A DNA stretch of 64,000 nt from Phytomonospora sp040655735 (GCF_040655735.1 NZ_JBFAKK010000001.1:744001-808000); one strand, 5' to 3'. Positions 17,588 through 26,397 are shown, counted from the first letter of the stretch. Notes: generated from the letters alone by a model not told the origin. Program-made: numbers and translations.

Positions 17588-19287
17588 GAGTCCGCCTCTC
17601 CGCCGAAGACGGCCCGGTAGCCGGGTTCTTCGGTCCACAGCCGACGGTGCGGCCCCAAGGCCCGCACGCGACCGCCGTCGAGCCACGCGACCAGGTCGGC
17701 CCGCGCGGCGGTCGAGGCCCGGTGGGCGACGACCAGCCGGGTCCGTCCCGCCAGGCGCGCCGTCAGCGCCTCGGCGACCTGCGCCTCGGTCACGGTGTCG
17801 AGGCCCGAGGTGGCGTCATCGAGGACGAGTACCTTGCCGTCCGCGGCCAGCGCGCGGGCCAGGCCGAGTCGCTGCGTCTCCCCTCCGGAGAGCGGGGCCG
17901 CCGACATCGGCGTGTCGTAGCCGTCCGGGAGGCGCTGGACGAACTCGTCGGCCGACGCCGTCCTCGCCGCGTCCCGGACCCGTTCGCCGCCTCCGCCGTA
18001 GGCGACGGCCTCGGCAACGGTCGCGCCGAGCAGGACCGGCCGGTCGAAGGCGTAGGCGAAGTCCCGGCGCAGTCGCTCGGCGGGTATGCGGGTGAGGGGG
18101 ACTCCATCGAGGCGCACCTCGCCTTCGTCGGGCGTCAGGAGGCCGCCGGCGAGAAGCGCGAGGCTGCTCTTGCCCGAGCCGGAGCGCCCGACGACGGCCA
18201 CACAGGAACCGGCCTCGACTTGCAGGTCGAGGCCGTCGAGCACGATCCGCTCGTCGTGCCTGAGCCCGACACCGTGGAAGGAGAGGGAACCGGGACCCGC
18301 CGGCGGCTCGCGGCCGGTGAAGGCGGCGGCCACGGGTTCGTCGAGGAGGGCGGTGACCCGTTCGGTGTTGGCGTCGGCCTCGGCGAGGGTCACGAGGTTG
18401 TCGACCTGGTCGAGGAAGCCGAGCGCGATGGACAGGTACATCGCCGCGGCGAGGAAGTCGCCGGGTGTCAGCCGTCCGGCGGCCACACCGGCACCGGCCA
18501 CGGCGAGCACGCCGACCCGGAAGACGGTGATGACCGTGTCGATCTTCCACGCGATCGCGCGCTGCGTGTCCCAGGTGCGCACACCGGCCGCGCGCAGGTC
18601 CGGGAGCGGCTGGAGGACCCGGTCGATCTCGCGTCCGGCGGTCCCGCTCGCCCGGATCGTGCGCGATCCGCCGAGGGCGTCGGCGAGTCTCCCCGAGATC
18701 GCTCCGAGCAGGTCGAGGTAGCGGGCGTAGCGGTCGGTGACGTCCCTGGTGAGCCTGCGCAGCAGGTAGGTCGAGGGCAGCGCGCCGAGCAGGAAGACCG
18801 CGCCGAGGCGCCAGTCGATCAGCCACAGCGCGACCAGACCTCCGAGGGTGGTCAGCGCGGACAGGGCCATGTAGGCCAGAGCGGGCACGGCGTGCCCGGC
18901 GGCGCTGGTGTTCCCGGCGAGCCTGGCCACCAGATCGCCGGGCGGATACCGCCGCAGACCGCCGATGCCCAGGGCGAGGACGTGGCGCGTGAACCGGTGG
19001 CGCAACCGAGCGGTGACGCCGGTGCTCGCGGCGGTGTCCGCCAGGCCGCCGGCGGCCTCGCACGCCACCCGTAGCACCAGCAGTCCGGCGAGGAGCGCGA
19101 GCGCCCGGGGCGCTGTGCGGCCGTCGAGCACCCCGTCGACGACGTCGGCGAGTAGCAGGGGCATGAGCAGGGAGGCGCCCTGCGCGACGAGTTCGAAGGC
19201 GAAGGAACCCGCCGTGGCAAGCGGCGCGAGGACCGCCAGGCGCGGCAGCCGGAAGCGGTCGCGCGCCGGTGCCCCGGTCTCGTCCAT
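17584..19287 (-). CDS. ABC exporter half-transporter with degenerate Walker B, lanthipeptide cluster
   Basis: The 567-residue exporter has six membrane helices (residues about 15-290) and an ATPase with Walker A VGRSGSGKSS and signature PLSGGETQR. Its Walker B is VLVLDDATS, with Asp in place of the usual catalytic Glu. This asymmetry with its partner at 15851-17587 is typical of heterodimeric exporters with one weak ATP site. The ATG at 19287 overlaps the protease stop as ATGA, so protease and exporter are translated together. The likely cargo is the lanthipeptide. Confidence 0.9.
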   Translation of the reverse strand: MDETGAPARDRFRLPRLAVLAPLATAGSFAFELVAQGASLLMPLLLADVVDGVLDGRTAPRALALLAGLLVLRVACEAAGGLADTAASTGVTARLRHRFTRHVLALGIGGLRRYPPGDLVARLAGNTSAAGHAVPALAYMALSALTTLGGLVALWLIDWRLGAVFLLGALPSTYLLRRLTRDVTDRYARYLDLLGAISGRLADALGGSRTIRASGTAGREIDRVLQPLPDLRAAGVRTWDTQRAIAWKIDTVITVFRVGVLAVAGAGVAAGRLTPGDFLAAAMYLSIALGFLDQVDNLVTLAEADANTERVTALLDEPVAAAFTGREPPAGPGSLSFHGVGLRHDERIVLDGLDLQVEAGSCVAVVGRSGSGKSSLALLAGGLLTPDEGEVRLDGVPLTRIPAERLRRDFAYAFDRPVLLGATVAEAVAYGGGGERVRDAARTASADEFVQRLPDGYDTPMSAAPLSGGETQRLGLARALAADGKVLVLDDATSGLDTVTEAQVAEALTARLAGRTRLVVAHRASTAARADLVAWLDGGRVRALGPHRRLWTEEPGYRAVFGGEADS

Positions 19288-21032
19288 CACGGGGCTCCGT
19301 TCAGCAGGAAGGCGACGAGCTCGGTGGTCAGGGCCGCTCCGCCGGGCCCGTTGAGCGGGTCGTGGCCGCCTTCGGCCGATTCGCGATAGTGGACCTCGTC
19401 CGGGCGCAGCCGCCCGGCGGTCCGCAGTCGCTCGACGAGTCGCCGGGAATGGGCGACGGGGATCACGTCGTCGCGGGCGCCGTGGATGCAGAACACCGGC
19501 GCGGCGATGTGGGCGGCGAGCCGGTCGAGGTCGCGCGGGCCGAGGTCGTCGGTCGGCTCCGCGCGCCCCCGGAGGCGGTCGATCATCGACCGGACGGCGC
19601 TGGAGGCGTCGGCGTAGAGGCGCTCCGCCGAAAGGAACGGCGCGACCGCGGCGCAGCGCGACCAACCGTCCGGCTCGGCTGCGGCGGCGAGAAGCGCGAG
19701 AAAGGCCCCGTAGCTCGTTCCGAACAGCGCCGGCGGCGCGCCGCCGCGATCGGCGGCGAGTGTCCGCCGCAGGTAGAGCACGTCGGCGAGGTCGGGACCG
19801 CCCCAGGAGCCGTCGATCGCGCGGCGGTGGGCGGTGCCGTAACCGACACTGCCGCGCTGATTCGGCGCGACGACGGCGATTCCGGCCGCCGAGCACGCGC
19901 GCAGCACGGGGTCCCAGGCGAACTCCCAGGCCGCCTCCGGGCCGCCGTGCAGGGCCAGGACCACGACTCCGGCGGAGCGACGGTCGCCGTAGCAGACTGC
20001 CTCGATCGATCCGGCCGGTCCGTCGAAGCACTCCAGCCTCGCCTCCGCAGCCGCACCGCCGGGCAGCGCAGGCGCAAGAGCGTGCCCTTGCTCGTTGATC
20101 GTGGCCAGGACCGCGGGAGAGGCCGGGGTCGTGTACACCAGGTGCAGGCCGCGCCTTCCCCATCCCGCGGCACGGATCACCCCCGGTGGCAGCTCGACGT
20201 CGGCGACCTCGTCGGAACCGACCTCGCCGACCAGCAGCCGCGATGTCGCACCCTCGGTGAGGCGAAACGCCAGCATGGTCCCGGTCGGATCGAAGGCCAG
20301 TGGCCGCAGCGAGCCCGTGCTTCCTTCCAGTGCGGGTGGACAGCGCAGCCGGGAGCCGTCCGGGTCGAGCCAGCCGACGACGGTTCCGTGCGGTCCCCGC
20401 GCGGTGCCCAGGACCTTCCCGAACGGCGAGACCGCCAGCGGCGCCACGCTCAGGTCCGTCCGCGCCGTCATTCCCGAAGCGGTGTCGACACGCAGGACCC
20501 GCCGTTCACCTCCCGCGATGACCGTGGCCGTGAGCGTCCGTCCGGAGGCGTCCCACCACACTGGGCCGGTCACCCTGCCCTCGAAGCAGGACACGGCCCG
20601 CCGGGCGAGGCTGATCGACTCGACGGCGTAAAGGGTCGTGCGCTCACCGCCGTGGCACAGCAGCAGCCAGGCCAGCACCGACGGGTCCCGGCTGACCAGT
20701 CCTCGCAGCGCCTCGCCGGGCGGCGCGCCGACGGGCTGCTCCCCATAGGAGGAGAGGACGCCGAGGCGACGGCCGGTCGGCCCACTGTGGATCCCCAGGA
20801 CCCGGCCGTCGGCGCACGGCACCAACTGCGTTCCCTCCAGTGGGAGCTCATCGCTCGGCAGGATCCGCGACACCGGCCGCGGCCCGGTCAGCGACCACGC
20901 CTCGACCAGCGGACGCGGCGAGCCGTCGGCCACCAGGCAGGCGCCGCGCTCACCGTCGGCGGAGAACTGGAAGCTCAGCCGACGGGGGATCACGCCCGCG
21001 ACGGGGGCTCTGGGCGCGGATCGGGCGGGCAT
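19287..21032 (-). CDS. S9 prolyl-oligopeptidase-family protease, probable lanthipeptide leader peptidase
   Basis: The 581-residue protein has an N-terminal beta-propeller-like half (residues 1-330) and a C-terminal alpha/beta hydrolase. The latter shows LHGGP (361-365), nucleophile Ser440 in GTSYGAF, Asp521/522 in HGARDDVIP and His557 in GGHDP. This is the S9 layout. Prolyl oligopeptidases such as FlaP remove leaders in some class III lanthipeptide clusters by cutting after Pro. The precursor 136 bp upstream has Pro directly before the Cys-rich core. GAGGAGG lies 5 nt before the ATG. No signal peptide is visible, so action is probably cytoplasmic. Confidence 0.88.
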   Translation of the reverse strand: MPARSAPRAPVAGVIPRRLSFQFSADGERGACLVADGSPRPLVEAWSLTGPRPVSRILPSDELPLEGTQLVPCADGRVLGIHSGPTGRRLGVLSSYGEQPVGAPPGEALRGLVSRDPSVLAWLLLCHGGERTTLYAVESISLARRAVSCFEGRVTGPVWWDASGRTLTATVIAGGERRVLRVDTASGMTARTDLSVAPLAVSPFGKVLGTARGPHGTVVGWLDPDGSRLRCPPALEGSTGSLRPLAFDPTGTMLAFRLTEGATSRLLVGEVGSDEVADVELPPGVIRAAGWGRRGLHLVYTTPASPAVLATINEQGHALAPALPGGAAAEARLECFDGPAGSIEAVCYGDRRSAGVVVLALHGGPEAAWEFAWDPVLRACSAAGIAVVAPNQRGSVGYGTAHRRAIDGSWGGPDLADVLYLRRTLAADRGGAPPALFGTSYGAFLALLAAAAEPDGWSRCAAVAPFLSAERLYADASSAVRSMIDRLRGRAEPTDDLGPRDLDRLAAHIAAPVFCIHGARDDVIPVAHSRRLVERLRTAGRLRPDEVHYRESAEGGHDPLNGPGGAALTTELVAFLLNGAP

Positions 21033-21122
21033 CCCGGCCTCCTCACGGGCTCACGGGTTCATCGGGCACGGCGTAACATCCACAGATGGACCACGTGCCG
21101 ACGGACTGTCTTCGGCCGTGGA

Positions 21123-21161
21123 GCCCTGTTCGGAGCACCTGGTTCGTGCTCCGAACAGGGC
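21123..21161 (-). terminator. 16-bp perfect hairpin between lanA and the protease gene
   Basis: GCCCTGTTCGGAGCAC and GTGCTCCGAACAGGGC form a perfect stem around a 7-nt loop, 7 bp after the precursor stop. There is no U-tract on the minus strand. A partial terminator or mRNA-stabilising hairpin would give high precursor and lower downstream expression, which is usual in peptide clusters. Confidence 0.7.
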
Positions 21162-21168
21162 CTCGCGA

Positions 21169-21315
21169 TCACTTGCTGGGCTTGAAGGTCACCTGGCAGG
21201 TGTGACCGCAGGTGTAGCTGCAGGGGTACAGACCGACCTCGGTCTCCTCGTCATGCAGCACCTGGAGAGCTTCCACGTCCGTCTCGGGCGTGATGTTCGT
21301 CAGGTCGAATTCCAT
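21169..21315 (-). CDS. lanA: Lanthipeptide precursor peptide (LanA), 48 residues
   Basis: This small gene has a very strong ribosome site (GGAGGAGGTGA, ATG at 21315). The leader is acidic and begins MEFDLTNITPETD. It contains VEALQVL at residues 14-20, similar to the LQ-type recognition motif of class III/IV leaders. The C-terminal segment after Pro31 is CSYTCGHTCQVTFKPSK, with Cys32, Cys36 and Cys40 spaced C-x3-C-x3-C, and Ser33, Thr35, Thr39, Thr43 and Ser47 available for dehydration. It lies 39 bp after lanL and before the leader-protease gene. Assignment rests on size, composition and context, with no homologue recognised. Ring pattern is unknown. Confidence 0.85.
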   Translation of the reverse strand: MEFDLTNITPETDVEALQVLHDEETEVGLYPCSYTCGHTCQVTFKPSK

Positions 21316-21354
21316 CGTGTTCACCTCCTCCGTTTCGTGCGTAGGGTCTTTCGT

Positions 21355-22473
21355 TCACCTGTCTCCGGTGAACGCTTCGGGCAGCCACAAACGGCGTCCG
21401 CCGTTTCGCAGCCGCGTCAGGTAGGCCAGCACGCCGGCCAGTCCGGTGCCGAAGTCGGCGCTGACGCCGACGCCGGACTCGTCGGGCACGACCACGCGCC
21501 CGGAGCGCAGGACGGACCGCGTCGCCAGCGAGTCGGCGATCTCGCCGGCCCAGTCCCGATACCGCTCGTCGCCGGTCACGGCGGCCAGGTCGAGGAGGAA
21601 CTCTCCGTCGCCGGCGAGCCCGTGGCACTGGCAGGTGCCGGCGTGCCGCCGGGCGCGCCGGACGGTTCCGGCGGCGGCCTCGGCGAGGGCGAGCGAGTGC
21701 GGATCCTCGGTGGTCAGCCACAACTGGGCCAGGAAGGTGCCGACGCCCGAGGCGCCCGCGCACCAGTTGTTCTTGATCGGGCCTCCGGCGACGTCGGGCC
21801 AGCGGGCCGCGCCGTCGTCGATCCGCGCGAGCTTGGCCAGGCCCCGCCCGGCCTCGGCGGCCAGTTCGCCGAAGTCCTCGCGGCCGGTCGCCCGGTGCGC
21901 GGCGAGGAGGAAGGCCCCGATCCCGGCGGTGCCGTGCGCGAAGCCGTAGTGAGCCGACCCCGCGAAGACCGACGGGGAGGATTTCGGCACCGGCCAGATG
22001 AGCAGTCCGCCGTCGTGCACCGCCCGCTCGGCGAGCAACTCGGCGGCCTCGACGGCCCTGCGGCCGAACTCCTCGTCGCCGGTGGCGGCGGCGAAGTGCA
22101 GCCAGGTCAGCCCGGCACCGGCCAGGCCGTGGCACACGTCGGGATTGTCGACGGCGGTGGGCAGCCGGCGGGCCAGAGCCACGGCCGACTCGACGAGCGG
22201 CGCCATGCCGAGGTCGAGCCCGGTGTCCAGCAGTGCCCAGGCGGTCCCGGCGCGTCCGAAGTGGATTCCGGGCAGCACCGGGCCTTCCGGCGCGACGCGC
22301 GCGTCGATCCAGGCGGCGATGTCGCGGATCGACTCGCGCAGCACCGCGTCGCGCGGCCGCACCAGCCGCAGGGCGGCGAGGACTCCGGCGGCGCCGTGCT
22401 GGACGTTGAGCGGGTCGGTTCGCGCGGCGAAGGCATCCTGCGGCCACAGGCGATCGGGGTTGTCGAGGTCCAT
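21355..22473 (-). CDS. LanC cyclase domain of LanL, readable as a separate 372-residue frame
   Basis: Starting at ATG 22473 this frame encodes a complete LanC-type domain from DRLWPQDAF through VQHGAAGVLAAL, the first CHG at 114-116, HGTAGIG at 180-186, NNWCAGASG and TCQCHGLAG. The zinc ligands are Cys238, Cys283 and His284. Class III LanKC cyclases usually lack them and class IV LanL enzymes keep them, hence the class IV call. No clear ribosome site precedes ATG 22473, so independent translation is doubtful. It stops 39 bp before lanA. Confidence 0.8.
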   Translation of the reverse strand: MDLDNPDRLWPQDAFAARTDPLNVQHGAAGVLAALRLVRPRDAVLRESIRDIAAWIDARVAPEGPVLPGIHFGRAGTAWALLDTGLDLGMAPLVESAVALARRLPTAVDNPDVCHGLAGAGLTWLHFAAATGDEEFGRRAVEAAELLAERAVHDGGLLIWPVPKSSPSVFAGSAHYGFAHGTAGIGAFLLAAHRATGREDFGELAAEAGRGLAKLARIDDGAARWPDVAGGPIKNNWCAGASGVGTFLAQLWLTTEDPHSLALAEAAAGTVRRARRHAGTCQCHGLAGDGEFLLDLAAVTGDERYRDWAGEIADSLATRSVLRSGRVVVPDESGVGVSADFGTGLAGVLAYLTRLRNGGRRLWLPEAFTGDR

Positions 22474-24025
22474 CGTGGCCCAGGTGCCCGACGAGGCCGT
22501 CGACGGCGAGCTCGCCGCAGGGCACGCGGCGCCTCGGTGCCGGCGCCGGTGAGGCGTCGTCGAGGGCGGAGATCGCGGCCCGCACGGCCTCGATTCCCGG
22601 GCGGCGGGCCGGGTCGGGGTCCATCAGCGCGATGATCGTGGGCGCCAGCGAGGCGGCGGCGGTGTTGCCCTCGCCGAGCCGGGTGAGCCAGGCGGCGATC
22701 CTCCCGGGCGCCTTGCGGACCGGTGGTTCGTCGGCGGCCAGCTGCGGGTCGATGCCGGTCACCAGGTGGAAAAGGGTCGCCCCGAGGGCGAACAGGTCGG
22801 CGGTCGAGTCGGGAGCGGGTGCCAGCCAGGCGGCCTCGACCTGCTCGGGAGCGCCGTAAGCGGGCGTGTAGGCGCGTACGACCGGCTCGCCCGGTACGGC
22901 GACCAGTTCGAGGTCGATGATCCGCACCCGCATCCGGCCGTCGACCATCACGTTGCCGGGACTGAGGTCGCGCAGCACGAAGCCGGCACCGTGGACGCGT
23001 TCCACCACGTCGCACAGTCCGCGTGCGATCCGCGCGACGGAGGCCGGCGGCGGGCCCCAGTCGGACTCGTCCGCCCGCACATTGCGGGCGACCCACAGCC
23101 GCAGGTTCTGCCCCGCGATGGCCTTCTCGACCAGGAAGAGGTCGCCCTGCTGGGTGAAGGTCTCCACGAAGCCGGGAGTCAGGCCCGATCCGTTGAAGCG
23201 CAGCAGGAGGTCGGCCTCGTGGCGCAGCACGGTGCGGGCGTCGGCTCCGGAGAGGTCGGCGCCGCTGTGGCGGCGGGCCTGCTTGACGATGACGGCGACG
23301 CCGTCGCTTTGGTCGGTGGCCCGGTAGACCCCGCCGGTGAAGGAGTGCCGCACGGCGCCGGTCACCAGGTAGCGGTCGTTGAGCAGGACCGGGCCGCCGG
23401 TGCCCGCCGCGCGCGGCTCACGGGTCACCGTCAGCGGGTCGGGCGGGGCCCAGTCGGGCGCCTTGAACCACGCTTCGCGCCGGTCGAGGACCAGCGTTCC
23501 ATCGGGGGCCCGCAGCATCGACTCGAAGGTGCCGTCGGCCGACAGGGCCTCGACGCCGGTGAACACACCGAAGCGGTAGTGGACGAGGCTTCCCGGCCGC
23601 ACCGGCCGGTCGGAGAGGATCCCCGGGCCGGGCAGGCCCCTGGTCGCCTCGTCGAGTTCGGCGGTCAGTTCGCGCCAGGCCTCGCCTTCGTGGGGCGGGT
23701 AGGCGGTGATGAACTTCCCGCCGCCGCCGCGCGGGGCATGCGCGGCGCCGAGTTCGCGCACGGCGTCGAGGTCGGCGGCGAACTTGAACGGACAGCGACG
23801 GCGGGCGAGGATGTCGGCCGCGCGTGCCAGGACGACGGGCGCGGACAGGGGAGTCGCCGAGATGTGCAGCTTCCAGCCCTGCACGGGACCGCCGCCGGCG
23901 AAGGGCTCGGCGAGATACCAGTCCCCGTTGGGCTTGACCTGCCAGTCGACGAGTCCGTGGCGGGCGAGGGCGGAGCGTGCGCAGTCGGCGAGCAGACCGT
24001 TCCCGGGTGGTGAGACGGCACCCAT
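21355..24025 (-). CDS. lanL: Class IV-type lanthipeptide synthetase LanL, interrupted by an apparent frameshift
   Basis: The full enzyme would be about 889 residues. The first frame (ATG 24025 to about 22478) encodes an OspF-like phospho-Ser/Thr lyase domain (GWKLHIS near residue 52). A Ser/Thr kinase domain follows: VAVIVKQAR Lys, catalytic LRDLSPGN, metal-binding Asp in IIDLE. The frame then changes, and a zinc-ligand-bearing LanC cyclase domain follows in another frame to 21355. Reading the GGG run at 22479-22481 as GG restores GHLATMDLDNPDRLWP, the usual kinase-cyclase junction. The kinase phosphorylates Ser/Thr, the lyase eliminates phosphate and the cyclase adds Cys thiols. The gene starts 8 bp after the radical SAM stop. 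It is either a real mutation, a two-protein arrangement or a sequencing error. Confidence 0.85.
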
Positions 24026-24033
24026 GGCCCGGC

Positions 24034-25089
24034 CTAGCCGTCCGCGCCGGGACTCGGGTAGGCCGGCCGCGCGCCGATTCTGGCGCGGACCTCCTCGGTG
24101 CCGAAATGCTCGTCGATCTTGCGGGTCGCCTCGGCCCACTGCGGCCAGGTCCGCGCGCCCGCCAGCGCCGCGGTCACGAAGGGATCGCTCCAGCGCTCGA
24201 CCGAGCGCTTCCACAGCTCCGGAGCGGGCTCGCGCAGCAGGTTGCCGACGGTGCCCTCGTAGATGGGCATCGCGCGCACCTCACCGTCGGGCTCGACCTG
24301 CATCGCGGGGAAGACCATCCCGTCGGCGATCAGGTCCGGATGCATCTGGAGCTCCCGGTTGCCGGTGGTCTGCACGTCGACCGTCGAGGGCGCCAGGCCG
24401 CTCAGCAGCGCCCGGAACGCCGTGCCGGTCAGCCGGTCCACCTGGTCCTCGGTGAGCAGCTCGTGACGGGCGAAGCCCTCCCGGCTGGCGAGCCCCGAGG
24501 GGACGACGGCGCCGAACAGGACCGTGTGCAGCATCGGGAAGCGGGGGAGCACCTCGCGGCAGAAGCGTTCGAGCCCGTCGACGTTGCCGCGCATCACGAC
24601 ACTGTCGATGCCGAAGCGGAAGGGCGCCTGGCCCGCGGTGTAGCGCAGGTCGGCCTCCTTGTTCAGCGCGGACAGGGCCGCCATGGCCCGCTCGAAGGAG
24701 CCGGCACGGCCGCGGATCCGGTCGTGGGTGGCGGCGTCGGCCCCGTCCACGCTGATGTGGATCTCGCTGAAACAGTCCATGAGTTCGCCCGCCGCGCGAG
24801 GCGTCAGCGACCAGCCACTGGTGTAGATCGCCGTCTCGATACCGGCCGCACGGATGCGGGAGGCGAGCGAGCACAGGTTCGGCACGCTCATCGGCTCACC
24901 GCCGGAGAAGGCGATCTGGCCGGGACGCAGAGAGATCAGCGCGTCGGCGACGGTCTCCAGTTCGGCGGCGGACAGCTGCCGGGAGGGCCTGCGGCCCGAC
25001 TCCGAATAGCAGTGGACGCACCGTAACGGACAGGCGTAGGTGATGTCCCAGATGACGTAGGACGGTCCGGCGAGAACAGAAGACTCCAT
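24034..25089 (-). CDS. Radical SAM protein heading the lanthipeptide operon
   Basis: The 351-residue enzyme has the radical SAM cluster motif CPLRCVHC (Cys20, Cys24, Cys27), the SAM-binding FSGGEP (61-66) and ISVDG later in the barrel. The C-terminal part has no further cysteine clusters, so there is no SPASM or twitch domain. Radical SAM enzymes on peptides usually install crosslinks, epimerise or oxidise; which applies here is unknown. GGGGGAG precedes the ATG. Since lanL starts 8 bp after its stop, it is very likely part of the same pathway and acts on the precursor peptide. Confidence 0.9.
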   Translation of the reverse strand: MESSVLAGPSYVIWDITYACPLRCVHCYSESGRRPSRQLSAAELETVADALISLRPGQIAFSGGEPMSVPNLCSLASRIRAAGIETAIYTSGWSLTPRAAGELMDCFSEIHISVDGADAATHDRIRGRAGSFERAMAALSALNKEADLRYTAGQAPFRFGIDSVVMRGNVDGLERFCREVLPRFPMLHTVLFGAVVPSGLASREGFARHELLTEDQVDRLTGTAFRALLSGLAPSTVDVQTTGNRELQMHPDLIADGMVFPAMQVEPDGEVRAMPIYEGTVGNLLREPAPELWKRSVERWSDPFVTAALAGARTWPQWAEATRKIDEHFGTEEVRARIGARPAYPSPGADG

Positions 25090-25557
25090 CGGTGGCTCCC
25101 CCAGGTTCGCTTCACCGCAAGCTTCCGGCCGTCGGCGCGCGCTGTCACTCGACTGACCCGCCATGGTGTTTCGTTGATCGGCGTCGGGAATGGCGCGTAA
25201 TGGCGTACTCGGCGCCGGATCATCCGGTCCGGCACCGCCGAACCACAGGTCCCGGGCGACGGACGGACCGCGGTTTCCGGACCGTCGGCCGTCACCCGGC
25301 GGAGGGACGCCAGGCTCACTGAAGAACCCGTCGACAGGGCTCTGACCAGCCGGAACACGTCTCGGATGATCAATGGCAACAAAGCGGACACCGGACCGGC
25401 ATAGTCTCATCGGGTCGGAGGCCGGGCACCGGCGGCTGCCCCTCCGATTGCCCTCGGGCACAGAGTTATAACAACCATTCACCGACCCCCCGCACAGGCA
25501 TTGACGCATCTAAACTGCTCGAACCTTGACCGTAGACATATCCCCATGGAGGTCCCC
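25090..25557. other. 468-bp divergent intergenic region, promoter of the lanthipeptide operon
   Basis: No coding signal was found on either strand. It separates the minus-strand peptide cluster from the plus-strand amino acid transporter and so should hold both promoters. A 6-1-6 palindrome, CCGGAT-C-ATCCGG, lies at 25215-25227, 126 bp upstream of the radical SAM start, and may be an operator. AT-richer patches occur around 25463-25475. I could not place -35/-10 elements with confidence. Confidence 0.55.
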
Positions 25558-26397
25558 GTGGTTATTGGACGCCACCGCCGGCTGGCGGCACTCGGCGGGC
25601 TCGTGCTCGCCGCGACTTTGGCGGTGACCGCGTGCGCCAAAGAGCAGACGTCGACCGAGACGCCCTCGGGTGCGTCGGTCGTCCTGGTCGAAGCGGGAGC
25701 CCTGACCGTTTGCACGAGCCTTCCCTACCCGCCCTTCCAGGAGGACGTCGACGGCAAGGTCCAGGGCTTCGACGTCGACATCGTCGACCTCGCCGCGGCC
25801 AAGCTGGGCGTGACCCAGAAGATCGTCGACATGCAGTTCGACCAGATCAAGAGCGGCGCCGCCCTTGAGGCCGGCACCTGCGACCTCGCCGCCGCCGGTA
25901 TGACGATCACCGACGAGCGCAAGCAGCACCTGACCTTCTCGGACCCGTACTTCGACGAGGCCATCGCCTTCATGACCCCGACCGGCAAGAAGATCATGTC
26001 GATCGACGAGGTGAAGTCGCAGAACCTGACGCTCGGCGTGCAGACCGCCACCACCAGCCTGAGCTACGCCCAGGACAACGGTCTCGACCCGAAGCAGTTC
26101 AACGACGCCGGCAAGCAGCTCGAGGCGCTCAAGGCGGGCACCGTCGACGTGATCCTCCAGGACCTTCCGGTCATCTCCGAGTGGCTCAAGAAGTCCGAGA
26201 TCGGTTCCGCCTTCGAACTGGGCGGCACGATCACGACCGGCGCCCAGTACGGCTTCGGCCTGAAGAAGGCCGCCGACCCGGTGCTCCTCAAGGCCATCAA
26301 CGAGGCCCTCAGTGAGGCCCGCGCCAACGGCAAGTACGACGAGATCTACCAGAAGTGGATCGGCGCCGCGCCCGTCCCCGGCCCGAGCGGTTCATGA
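25558..26397 (+). CDS. Amino acid ABC transporter substrate-binding lipoprotein
   Basis: This protein of about 279 residues has a lipoprotein signal peptide (RHRRLAALGGLVLAATLAVTAC) with lipobox Cys. The mature part is a type 3 solute-binding domain: LTVCTSLPYPPFQ, GFDVDIVDLAAAKLG, then ITDERKQHLTFSDPYF. It would sit on the outer membrane face and deliver a polar amino acid to the permease. GTG 25558 is chosen because GGAGG lies 5 nt upstream; that GGAGG falls inside an earlier in-frame ATG at 25546. The permease start overlaps its stop. Confidence 0.93.
   Translation: MVIGRHRRLAALGGLVLAATLAVTACAKEQTSTETPSGASVVLVEAGALTVCTSLPYPPFQEDVDGKVQGFDVDIVDLAAAKLGVTQKIVDMQFDQIKSGAALEAGTCDLAAAGMTITDERKQHLTFSDPYFDEAIAFMTPTGKKIMSIDEVKSQNLTLGVQTATTSLSYAQDNGLDPKQFNDAGKQLEALKAGTVDVILQDLPVISEWLKKSEIGSAFELGGTITTGAQYGFGLKKAADPVLLKAINEALSEARANGKYDEIYQKWIGAAPVPGPSGS

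Noticed and set aside
21251..22470. Continuation of the kinase frame of LanL to 21251
   Set aside because: After the junction the first frame gives an Arg/Pro/Ala-rich product while another frame encodes a complete LanC domain; the long frame is an artefact of the frameshift.
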